Assembly (NCBI GenBank): GCA_029936705.1
Contig: JAPYSD010000172.1
Location: 1 to 7,295, forward strand
From: Croceicoccus sp.
GTDB lineage: Bacteria; Pseudomonadota; Alphaproteobacteria; Sphingomonadales; Sphingomonadaceae
DNA length: 7,295 nt
Reading direction: 5' to 3'
The stretch's first letter is position 1; each line of letters starts with the position of its first letter. A program made the translations under genes and the position numbers. The notes under the pieces are model-generated. The model was not told the origin of the DNA and did no database searches. It worked only from the letters and a program-made list of their open reading frames with translations. Below are positions 1-6,700 of this stretch, piece after piece.

Positions 1-80
1 AGGCCGATCAGCGCGACGGCATAAATCCCCGCGACCGCCCCGCTCTCGTCAGCTGCGAATTTGCGAATTACCCCCTGCAT
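1..80 (-). CDS. TadG/TadE-like pilus assembly protein, N-terminal fragment (cut by window edge)
   Basis: The first 26 codons of a gene that runs out of the window at position 1. The visible residues begin MQGVIRKFAADESGAVAGIY and continue into a hydrophobic stretch (AVALIG). A short basic leader, a D-E-S-G-A element and then a membrane segment is the usual start of TadE/TadG pseudopilin-like proteins, which assist Flp pilus assembly and sit in the inner membrane. An in-frame stop (TAA) lies 15 bases upstream of the ATG, so the start cannot be further upstream. The ribosome binding site is weak: only a purine run (AAGAGAG) abuts the ATG. The gene lies 33 bases after the stop of the small lipoprotein gene, on the same strand, so it is probably in the same operon. 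TadG rather than TadE is favoured because the position-5 glutamate expected after the Gly-Ala cleavage point is absent, but too little is visible to decide. Confidence 0.6.
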   Translation of the reverse strand, partial: MQGVIRKFAADESGAVAGIYAVALIG

Positions 81-113
81 CTCTCTTGGCCATTATCTCG
101 CTTGTCCGGCAGA

Positions 114-416
114 TCAGCTGCCACCACCACCGCCGCCTGCGGCGTTCAGGCCCTGCAGACCGCTTTGCGTCTGGATCTCGGGCTCTTCCACCTCGCCCGC
201 GCGATAGGCTTCGACAGCCTCGTTCGCGATCTCGGCCGAGTAGGTCAGTTCCTCGTCATAGACGGGATCGGGATTGACGATCATCGCGGCATAGGCCTGG
301 CGGTTCGCTTCCCCGAACGCGGCGGGATCGAAGGGCCCCGCCTCCTGGCTGCCGTAATAGGAGCAACCGCCCGTCAGCGCCGCCGCGGCGGGCAGGATCA
401 GCAGCTTAATATTCAT
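114..416 (-). CDS. Small putative lipoprotein, reduced CpaD-like pilus protein
   Basis: A 100-residue protein with a hydrophobic N-terminal signal (residues 4-15) ending in TGGC at residues 15-18, suggesting lipid attachment at Cys18. The lipobox is not canonical: Thr, not Leu, stands at -3. The central part (about residues 34-75, with FGEANRQAYAAMIVNPD and later AVEAYRAGE) resembles, from memory, the C-terminal region of CpaD proteins, where an FG-A-x-x-x-N-LAAM-x-x-x-P block is followed by a Y-R-x-G element. CpaD is an outer-membrane-associated lipoprotein that works with the CpaC secretin. This protein is about half the usual CpaD length and lacks the N-terminal half. It ends in six glycines and a serine. 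It starts 11 bases inside the end of cpaC, behind a good AGGAGG site 9 bases upstream, which suggests translational coupling. That it replaces CpaD is inferred from position and motif only. Confidence 0.7.
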   Translation of the reverse strand: MNIKLLILPAAAALTGGCSYYGSQEAGPFDPAAFGEANRQAYAAMIVNPDPVYDEELTYSAEIANEAVEAYRAGEVEEPEIQTQSGLQGLNAAGGGGGGS

Positions 417-1794
417 AGTCCGGAACCTCCTGGGCAGCGGCAGGCGTCGTGGGCGCCAGCGGCACGGGCTGGTAATCGTCGCCGACCAGGTGCACGTCGA
501 GCGGATCGGGATCCTCGACCCTGTCGGTCGGCAGGTTCACGTATCCGGGCCGGATCGGCTTCACCAGCCGCGGCGTCACCACGATCAGCAGCTCGGTCTG
601 GCCCTTCTGGTATTCGGTCGACCGGAACAGCGACCCCAGGATCGGGATCGAACCGAGCAGCGGCATCTGCGACACGGTGGTATTCATGTCCTCGCGCAGC
701 AGGCCCGCGATGGCGAAGCTTTCGCCGTCGCGCAGTTCCAGCGTGGTGCTGGCGCGGCGGGTCTGCAGACCGGGGATCGAGATGTCATTGATCGTGACCG
801 ACGCGGACGGATCCAGCGAGCTGACCTCCGGCTCGACGATCAGGTTGATGACATTGTTGCCCAGCACGGTCGGCGTGAAGGCAAGGCTGACGCCAAAGGT
901 CTTGAACGCGACCGTGATCGCGTCGGCGTTGCCGCCCGCCCCGCCCGCGACGGGGATCGGGAACTCGCCGCCGGCCAGGAACGATGCAGGCTCGCCCGAA
1001 AGCGCGACCAGCGTCGGTTCGGCCAGCGTCTTGGCCATGCCCTTGGCTTCCAGCGTATCGAGATAGGCCTCGATATTGATGTCGCCGATGTTGAACAGCG
1101 TGCCGATGATGCCGAACGCGCCGTCGATCGTCGACACGCCCAGCCCGCCATTGTTGGCCGAAGCGCCCGGACCGATGGCAAAGCCGAAATCGCCGTTGTT
1201 GCTGATGCCCACGCCGCGCGCGCCGAACTGGCTGCCCACGGTGCGGTTCACCTCGGCAAAGCGGACTTCCAGCATCACCTGCTGGCTGCCTCCGACCGAA
1301 AGCAGGTTCACCACCTTGTCGCCCGCGAAAGCCTGCGCAATGCGCGAGGCGCGGCTGGCGGCGCCGGCGTCGCTGACAAAGCCCGACAGGATCACCGATC
1401 CGGCCGACAGGCGCGCCGACACGTCCTCGTCCGGCATCAAGGATGCCAGCTCGTTGCGGATGCCGTCGACATCGGGGCCGACCGTCACGTCCATCACCGC
1501 GATGACCTGGTTGTTGCGGTCGTACAGCGTCAGGCTGGTCGTGCCCGCCGACTTGCCCAGCACATAGATCGACCGGTCCGAGATCGGCAGCACGTCCGCG
1601 ATCTCGGCGCTGCCGACCATGGCGCGGCCGATGGCGCGGTCGCTGGTGACGACCTGGCTCTTGTTGATGGGAACTTCCAGCCCGCCGGCGTGGAGGCCGT
1701 AGTCCTGGCCCCCGTAATTCTGAGCAAGCGCGGGTGCCGCGAACGGCAGGGCCGTGGCAAGCGCCAGTGCGGCCATCGTGTTTCTGGTGCGCAT
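406..1794 (-). CDS. cpaC: CpaC/RcpA family secretin, outer-membrane pore of the Flp pilus
   Basis: A 462-residue secretin subunit, normal length for the family, which forms the outer-membrane channel through which the Flp pilus passes. The ATG at 1794 is preferred over one at 1812 because a perfect GGAGGTGA site lies just upstream of it and the protein then starts directly with a signal peptide (residues 1-24, cleavage after APALA). Residues 36-106 look like the secretin-associated N-terminal domain (LEVPINKSQVV onward). Residues 107-170 look like a BON-type domain. The secretin core spans roughly residues 235-410, with the conserved FLAGGEFPIPV block (272-282) and the terminal signature MPLLGSIPILGSLFRS (377-392) followed by QTELLIVVTPRLV. 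The last 50 residues form an acidic, Pro-rich tail. It follows cpaB with 4 bases between and overlaps the next gene by 11 bases. Confidence 0.95.
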   Translation of the reverse strand: MRTRNTMAALALATALPFAAPALAQNYGGQDYGLHAGGLEVPINKSQVVTSDRAIGRAMVGSAEIADVLPISDRSIYVLGKSAGTTSLTLYDRNNQVIAVMDVTVGPDVDGIRNELASLMPDEDVSARLSAGSVILSGFVSDAGAASRASRIAQAFAGDKVVNLLSVGGSQQVMLEVRFAEVNRTVGSQFGARGVGISNNGDFGFAIGPGASANNGGLGVSTIDGAFGIIGTLFNIGDINIEAYLDTLEAKGMAKTLAEPTLVALSGEPASFLAGGEFPIPVAGGAGGNADAITVAFKTFGVSLAFTPTVLGNNVINLIVEPEVSSLDPSASVTINDISIPGLQTRRASTTLELRDGESFAIAGLLREDMNTTVSQMPLLGSIPILGSLFRSTEYQKGQTELLIVVTPRLVKPIRPGYVNLPTDRVEDPDPLDVHLVGDDYQPVPLAPTTPAAAQEVPDYEY

Positions 1795-1798
1795 GAGA

Positions 1799-1806
1799 TC
1801 ACCTCC
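1799..1806 (-). promoter_or_regulatory. cpaC ribosome binding site overlapping the cpaB stop
   Basis: On the minus strand the bases read GGAGGTGA, an uninterrupted match to the 16S rRNA 3' end, 4 bases before the cpaC ATG at 1794. The last three bases (TGA) are the cpaB stop codon. A ribosome ending cpaB therefore sits on the cpaC initiation site, so coupled translation of the two genes is likely. This site decides the cpaC start against the upstream in-frame ATG at 1812, which would add MGGGDL encoded by the site itself. Confidence 0.85.
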
Positions 1807-2671
1807 CCCCAAGGCGATTTACGGGATAGTCGGCGGTATCGGTTCCGCGCACCACGGTCATACTCGGCCCCGAGGGGCGAGCGGGTGCAGGGGCCGCCGC
1901 GGGGCCGCGCGGCGCCGCGGGCGCCGATGGCCGCGATTCGACATAGGCAGTGCGGACCGGCGCGCGATAGCCGCTGCCGATGTCGCGGGCCGACACGGCG
2001 ACGCCGGGGCCCGGTTCCTGGTTCTCGACATTGCGCAGCGCCAGGCTCAGCTGGCCAAGCTGGCGGGCGAGCGTGATCTTCTGCGCGTCGTACTGGTCGA
2101 CCATCACGGTCACGTTGCCGCCGACGCCGGGTTCGGTCGCGTTCTCGTTCGCGACCTGGTCGACGGCGAGAACGGGTACGCTTTCCATGATCACCTCGAC
2201 CACGCGGTCATCGCCTTCGCCGCGCGTCATCAGCACGTCGACCACGTCGGCGGGGCGTACGAAGCCCGATACCATGGTGGTGGCGTTGACGGGGAAGGAG
2301 ACGGCACGCATGCCGTCGGGCAGGTTCGCGGAAAGCACCGCGCGTCCGCTCAGCTTGTCGGCCAGGATCGGTTCGCCCTGGACGATGGGCCGGATGGCGA
2401 CCTGTCCGCCCTGCACCAGCTCCTCGACCGAGAAGAAGGCGCCGGTCGGGACCGAGTTCGCCGGGAAATTCTGCATGCGGGTGTTTTCGGTGGTGATGGG
2501 TGTGCCGAATTCCAGCGGCTGGGTAGCGACCACGATGCGGGCCACCTCGTTCTGCTGGGCCAGCCGTTCCTGCTCTGCCTCGACTCCCGTGAAATAGGAA
2601 TTGGCGAGCACGACGGCGATCAGGCCAAGGCCGATCGCGACCAGCAGGAATATCCAGTTACGTCCAATCAT
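1799..2671 (-). CDS. cpaB: CpaB/RcpC family Flp pilus assembly protein
   Basis: A 290-residue protein of normal CpaB length. Residues 6-26 are a single N-terminal membrane segment (or uncleaved signal) and the rest is periplasmic. Residues 44-108 match an SAF domain (ARIVVATQPLEFGTPI onward, with GEPILADKL at its end). Residues 118-215 match the RcpC-type domain, with the conserved VRPADVVDVLMTRGEGDDR block (138-156). Residues 237-275 are a Pro/Ala-rich linker, followed by a short conserved-looking end (VVRGTD). CpaB/RcpC proteins are thought to act in the periplasm with the secretin, possibly by binding peptidoglycan or stabilising the pore. The ATG is preceded by G-rich sequence, with GAGGGGG about 10 bases upstream as the likely ribosome binding site. 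A terminator separates it from flp. cpaC follows immediately. Confidence 0.93.
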   Translation of the reverse strand: MIGRNWIFLLVAIGLGLIAVVLANSYFTGVEAEQERLAQQNEVARIVVATQPLEFGTPITTENTRMQNFPANSVPTGAFFSVEELVQGGQVAIRPIVQGEPILADKLSGRAVLSANLPDGMRAVSFPVNATTMVSGFVRPADVVDVLMTRGEGDDRVVEVIMESVPVLAVDQVANENATEPGVGGNVTVMVDQYDAQKITLARQLGQLSLALRNVENQEPGPGVAVSARDIGSGYRAPVRTAYVESRPSAPAAPRGPAAAPAPARPSGPSMTVVRGTDTADYPVNRLGGR

Positions 2672-2773
2672 CCCCCTCGCGCCCCCTCAGCCGCGATCAA
2701 TCTGTCATTTCCCTAACACGCACTGTTAATCGCGAAAAGTGTAAGACTTCCTACTGTCCCATTAGGGATCGGG

Positions 2774-2812
2774 AAAGAAAAAGCCCCGCCAGCCAAGTTG
2801 GCGGCGGGGCTT
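2774..2812 (-). terminator. Rho-independent terminator after flp
   Basis: Read on the minus strand, a 10-base-pair stem (AAGCCCCGCC with GGCGGGGCTT, 2812-2803 and 2790-2781) carries an inner GCCAA/TTGGC helix with a one- to three-base loop and a single bulged T at 2791. It is followed by TTTTTCTTT. It starts 14 bases after the flp stop codon. It lies between flp and cpaB, so most transcripts from the flp promoter should end here and only readthrough, or a separate promoter, would supply cpaB and the genes after it. Confidence 0.9.
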
Positions 2813-2826
2813 GCTTCATCAATTCT

Positions 2827-3045
2827 TTAGCACGAGGCGCCGGGCGTGTATTTGCCGGCCGTGCCAGTCGCCTTATTGCAGTTATACACTTCGGTCGCGG
2901 CGCTACCGACAGCGCTTTCGACGTTCGCGCCCAGCACCAGGGCGGCGGCGCCGATGCCCACGCCGACGACGGCGATGATCAGAGCATATTCGGCGGCCGA
3001 GGCGCCCGATTCGTCAGCGATGAAATTCTTGATGAAAGTCTTCAT
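2827..3045 (-). CDS. flp: Flp/Fap-type IVb prepilin, major pilus subunit
   Basis: A 72-residue prepilin whose mature form is polymerised into the Flp pilus. The 14-residue leader ends at Gly14 in ADESG, and the mature protein begins ASAAEYALI, with the invariant glutamate at mature position 5 (Glu19) and the following Tyr typical of Flp. Residues 21-40 are the hydrophobic assembly helix. The mature protein has 58 residues. Its tail carries two cysteines, Cys56 and the terminal Cys72, which could form a disulfide loop. The ATG at 3045 is preferred to an in-frame TTG at 3051 because the AGGGG-rich ribosome binding site (3060-3055) is 9 bases from the ATG but only 3 from the TTG. It is first in the minus-strand pilus block. 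No prepilin peptidase gene lies between it and cpaB, so processing must depend on a gene elsewhere. Confidence 0.95.
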   Translation of the reverse strand: MKTFIKNFIADESGASAAEYALIIAVVGVGIGAAALVLGANVESAVGSAATEVYNCNKATGTAGKYTPGASC

Positions 3046-3053
3046 GTTCAATT

Positions 3054-3106
3054 ACCCCTCTTACGGTCAATCTGGACCCAAGCGCAGTTGGCTAAATCCG
3101 AGGGGT
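3054..3106 (-). promoter_or_regulatory. Structured flp leader that can pair the Shine-Dalgarno sequence
   Basis: In the flp mRNA, ACCCCUC (3106-3100) is exactly complementary to GAGGGGU (3060-3054), and the second element contains the flp Shine-Dalgarno sequence. The 39 bases between them can fold further: GGA (3099-3097) with UCC (3076-3074), and CCAA (3091-3088) with UUGG (3081-3078) around a 6-base loop. The result is a stacked three-helix hairpin that would block ribosome access. The pairing is seen directly in the sequence. A regulatory role is inference, and it depends on transcription starting upstream of 3106. Confidence 0.45.
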
Positions 3107-3224
3107 TCCGGCCTCTATTTCCGGTTTCCCCCCATTCCGTCCGGCATGCCTGCCCTGGGCGACTGCCTGCTCGCAGATCGAACCCTTAAAGGCCGCGCCC
3201 CACGCATCCCTCTGGAATGACGTT

Positions 3225-3254
3225 AGAATTGCGCCCGGCGTTAAGAATCGTCAA
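3225..3254 (-). promoter_or_regulatory. Candidate promoter for flp (weak)
   Basis: On the minus strand a TTGACG hexamer (3254-3249) resembles a -35 box and is followed, after 18 bases, by AATTCT (3230-3225), which matches only three of six positions of the -10 consensus. A start near 3217 would give a flp leader of about 170 bases, long enough to include the structured region next to the gene. No better pair was found close to flp. This is a pattern match only. Confidence 0.2.
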
Positions 3255-3326
3255 TGTTTATCCAGCGGCATGCTTAAAGCGTTGCCTTTCAATTACTTGT
3301 CAGGCGAGAAACCTAACAGCGGCTGT

Positions 3327-3349
3327 CATTTCGTTATAAAAATGAAATG
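3327..3349. repeat. AT-rich inverted repeat in the divergent intergenic region
   Basis: CATTTC (3327-3332) and GAAATG (3344-3349) are perfect inverted arms separated by 11 AT-rich bases that include TATAAA (3335-3340), which is also TATAAC on the minus strand. This is the most AT-rich spot in the window, between the flp and glutamate dehydrogenase genes, and could be an operator or part of a promoter. No convincing -35 partner was found on either strand. Confidence 0.3.
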
Positions 3350-3392
3350 CGTCGTCATGGCTTCGGAAAAATCCAGCATTTTCAAAGACCTA

Positions 3393-3740
3393 TCAGCGCG
3401 GGTTTTCGCGATCGGGTACGACTGTCTCGCCTTGGCACGGATTCCGCGGCCAAGTTGGCGCGTTAACCTCTTCTTTTAACCGTCCCGCCGTCTGCGAATC
3501 GGATACTTGCAAACTTGTCAGCAATTGTTCGGGAACGCTTCCTATCGCCGGTATCTCCACTCCATCCGCCATCGACCAATCAAAAGTTGCGCCGCGCCGA
3601 AACCTCGTTGCAATTGAAACCAGCTGGTTCCAAATCTCCGTCATCTGGATGGACCCGCCCCGCGATCGCCCCATGATCGCGACGCGAACGGGAACGAACA
3701 ATGGTCCGGGCTGTATCGATAGCATCTGCATGGACGCCAT
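3393..3740 (-). CDS. Possible small or decayed gene of unknown function (115 residues, weakly PilZ-like)
   Basis: A minus-strand frame open from inside the glutamate dehydrogenase gene down to a TGA at 3393-3395. The first plausible ATG outside that gene is at 3740. The product includes PVRVAIMGRSRGGSIQMTEI and later VEIPAIGSVPEQLLTSLQ. These read like parts of a PilZ-type domain seen in sphingomonad proteins, but the c-di-GMP-binding signature (RxxxR and D-x-S-x-x-G) is not present and the middle of a PilZ fold seems missing. There is no clear ribosome binding site, third-position GC is lower than in the neighbouring genes, and a start here leaves only 40 bases to the divergent gene. It could be a relic, a small real gene, or a chance open frame. 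The PilZ likeness is a memory-based impression. Confidence 0.22.
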   Translation of the reverse strand: MASMQMLSIQPGPLFVPVRVAIMGRSRGGSIQMTEIWNQLVSIATRFRRGATFDWSMADGVEIPAIGSVPEQLLTSLQVSDSQTAGRLKEEVNAPTWPRNPCQGETVVPDRENPR

Positions 3741-3768
3741 CGGCAGCGCCAACGGGCCGATGAAGTGA

Positions 3769-3774
3769 GAGAGG
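3769..3774 (+). promoter_or_regulatory. Ribosome binding site of the glutamate dehydrogenase gene
   Basis: GAGAGG lies 6 bases before the ATG at 3781. An in-frame TGA at 3766-3768 directly precedes it, so the coding region cannot start further upstream, and this site fixes the start. Confidence 0.75.
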
Positions 3775-3780
3775 GATAGA

Positions 3781-6700
3781 ATGGCAAGCGAAGCCAAGGC
3801 CGGAAAAACCGCCAAGGGCAAGTCGGGCTCACCCAGCGGCTCTGCGGGCAAGTCCGCGTCCGGCGCGGACCGGCAGCGCAGGGACATCCTGGCCACGCAT
3901 ATCCGCGCATCCCTCCTCGCCGGCGATACGCCGCTGTCCGATGGCGAGATGGACGCCGTCGCCGATTTCATCCTCGACGCCGCCGCCGCGCGCGAACCGG
4001 GCGAGGCAGTGATCGAGGTCGCGACCGCCAATGACGCGCACCGCTTCATGCGGCTGGCGATCATCAACGACGACATGCCCTTCCTGGTCGATTCGATCGC
4101 GTCGACCCTTGCCGCGCAGGGGCTGGTGATCGACCGCCTGCTCCACCCGGTCGTCCCCGTGCGCCGCGACGAAAGCGGCGCGCTGGGGGAACTGATGAGC
4201 GGCCAGGGCGCGGGCGAGATCCGCGAATCGATGATCTATATCGAGACCGCGCGGGTCGACGCAAAGGCGCGGCGCGAGCTGGCCTCAGCCATCCGTACCA
4301 CGCTGGCCGACGTCCGCGCCGCGGTCGAGGACTGGCCGAAGATGCACGCCGCCATCCTCGAGGATGCGGGCCGCATCACCGACCCCGAAGGCGCGGCGCT
4401 GCTGCGCTGGCTGGGCGACGACATGCTGACGCAGCTGGGCCATGTCACCCGCAAGCGCGACGGTTCGATGACGCAGAAGCTGGGCATCTGCCGCAAGAGC
4501 GCGCGCGAGATGCTGGCCCCCGCCTCGTTCGACCGGGCCTTTGCGTGGTTCGACGATCCGGGCGGCGACAATCGCGGGCAGGCTCCGCTGATCGTGAAGG
4601 CCAATGCCGTGTCGCACGTGCACCGGCGCGTGCCCATCGACCTGTTCATCGTCCCGGTGATCGAGGACGGGCAGGTCGCGGCCCTGTCGGTCCATGCGGG
4701 CATCTGGACCAGCGCGGCGCTGTCCTCGCCCCCCGACCGCGTGCCGCGCATGCGCCAGCAGCTGACCCACATGATGGACCGGCTGGGCTTCGACAGCGGC
4801 GCCCATACCGGCAAGGCGTTGGTCCACGCGCTGACCGAATTGCCGCACGATCTGCTGATCGGCTTCTCTGAGCTCGACATCGAGCGGGTGGCCACCGCCA
4901 TGACCAGCCTGGCCGACCGGCCCCGCCCGCGCCTCACCCTGGTCGAGGCTCCGCTGGCGCGCCATCTGTTCGCCTTCGTCTGGCTGCCGCGCGACATGCT
5001 CTCGACCGAGGTGCGGCTGCGCATCCTGGGCATGCTGGAAGACGCGATCGGGGCCGAGGTGCTGGACTGGAGCCTGCAGGTCGAGGGCGGCAATCTCGCC
5101 ATGATCCGCTTCGTGCTCGACATCAGGGCGATCGACGGCGAATTCGACGAGGCCGCGCTGGACGACCAGCTGCAGGTGATGCTGCGCGGCTGGAACGAAG
5201 CGGTCGAGGGCGAGCTGGGCAAGCTGGAAGACAGCACCCGCGCCGCTGCCATTTCGGCGCGCTATGCCGACGCATTCCCGACCTCCTACCGCAGTTTCTA
5301 TGGCTCGACCGAGGCTGCTCGCGACATTTCGCGGATCCACAACATCACCGCCGTCGGCGAAGGCGCGGCTGCCGATGCGCCGCCCGCCCGTGCCGTGCGC
5401 CTCTATTGCCCCGACCACCAGCCTGCGACGAAGGACGAACCGCTGCGGCTGAAGGTCTATCAGCAGCACGGCCAGCTTCCCCTGTCGGACGCGGTGCCCG
5501 CGCTGGAAAACTTCGGCTTTCGCGTCATGTCGGAGATCCCCACCCTGCTCGACGGCGGGGAACTGGGCACGATCCACGATTTCGGGCTGGGCCTGATCGG
5601 CGGCGAGGATGCCGACGAACTGCTCGGCCGCGCCGATGCGATCGAGCAGGCGATTGCCGCCGTCCTCAACAACACGGCAGAGAACGACCAGTTCAACCGC
5701 CTCGTCATCTCGGCGGGGCTGAGCGCGAGCGAGACCGACTGGCTGCGCGCGATGTACCGCTATTTCCGGCAGGGCGGGCTGGGTTTCACCATCGTCTCGG
5801 CCGTGGGCACGCTGGCCCGCAATCCCGAGATCACGCGCAACCTGCTGGCGCTGTTCCGTGCCTGCCACGAGCCCGGCTTCAAGGGCGACCGCGAAAAGGC
5901 CGCGTCCGACGCGCGCGAGGATATCCGCACCGCGCTGCTCAAGGTCGAGCTGATCAACGACGACCGCCTGCTGCGCCAGTACCAGAGCCTGGTCGACGCG
6001 ATCCTGCGCACCAATGCCTTTGCCCCGGCGGCAAGCGAAGCGCTGGCGTTCAAGATCGACTCCGCGCTTGTCCCCGGCCTGCCCAAGCCCGTGCCATGGC
6101 GCGAGATCTTCGTCTATTCGCGGCGGGTGGAAGGCATCCACCTGCGCGCCGGACCGGTCGCGCGCGGCGGGCTGCGCTGGTCCGATCGCCGCGACGATTT
6201 CCGTACCGAGATCCTGGGCCTGATGAAGGCGCAGCGCGTGAAGAACGCGGTCATCGTTCCCACCGGCGCCAAGGGCGGCTTCTATCCCAAGCAGCTGCCC
6301 GACCCGGCGCGCGACCGCGCTGGCTGGGCCGCAGAAGGGCAGGCCAGCTACCAGGTCTTCATCCGCACCCTGCTGTCGGTCACCGACAATATCGTGAAGG
6401 ACAAGGTCGTCCATCCCGAAGGCGTGCTCTGCCGCGACGGGGACGACCCCTATTTCGTGGTGGCCGCCGACAAGGGCACGGCCCGCTTTTCCGACGTCGC
6501 CAACGCCATCGCCGAGGATCGCGGCTTCTGGCTGGACGATGCGTTCGCCAGTGGCGGTTCGTACGGCTATGACCACAAGGCCATGGGCATCACCGCGCGC
6601 GGCGCCTGGATCTCGGTCCAGCGGCATTTTCGCGAGATGGATATCGACGTGCAGTCTGACCCGATCCGCGTGGTCGGCTGCGGCGACATGTCGGGCGACG

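Larger units (their letters stand above)
3107..3780. other. Divergent intergenic region between flp and the glutamate dehydrogenase gene
   Basis: About 670 bases, beyond the flp leader, without a securely supported gene. It should hold the promoters for both divergent units. The stretch 3220-3420 is clearly richer in A/T than the coding DNA on either side. The stretch 3393-3740 is open on the minus strand and is described separately. No tRNA, CRISPR or insertion-sequence structure was seen. Pairs of TTAAC (3463-3467 and 3476-3480) are present but are not spaced as a CtrA box. No convincing sigma-70 promoter for the plus-strand gene could be picked. Confidence 0.6.

Noticed and set aside
490..2076. 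A 528-codon plus-strand open frame opposite cpaC and the end of cpaB, and another at 1754-2716.
   Set aside because: Both are shadows of recognisable pilus genes. Their products show no domain I recognise and the composition of mirrored GC-rich codons.
3140..3200. A GGGTTCGATC segment on the minus strand resembling a tRNA T-loop.
   Set aside because: The flanking bases do not form a T-stem, and no acceptor or anticodon stems could be found around it.
3270..3479. A 69-codon plus-strand frame in the AT-rich intergenic stretch.
   Set aside because: No ribosome binding site, no codon bias like the neighbouring genes, and no recognisable motif. It spans probable promoter sequence.
3463..3480. 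A possible CtrA binding site (two TTAAC elements).
   Set aside because: The two elements are 13 bases apart from start to start, whereas the CtrA box TTAA-N7-TTAAC needs 11.
3649..3768. A 39-codon plus-strand frame ending 12 bases before the glutamate dehydrogenase start, as a possible leader peptide.
   Set aside because: There is no ribosome binding site before its ATG, and the frame lies opposite the minus-strand open frame. No attenuator-like structure follows it.
4285..6627. A 780-codon open frame on the minus strand, opposite the glutamate dehydrogenase gene.
   Set aside because: It is antisense to a clearly conserved protein, and its product is low in structure and rich in Arg, Gln, Val and Asp. 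Long antisense frames are expected in genes with this strong third-position GC bias.
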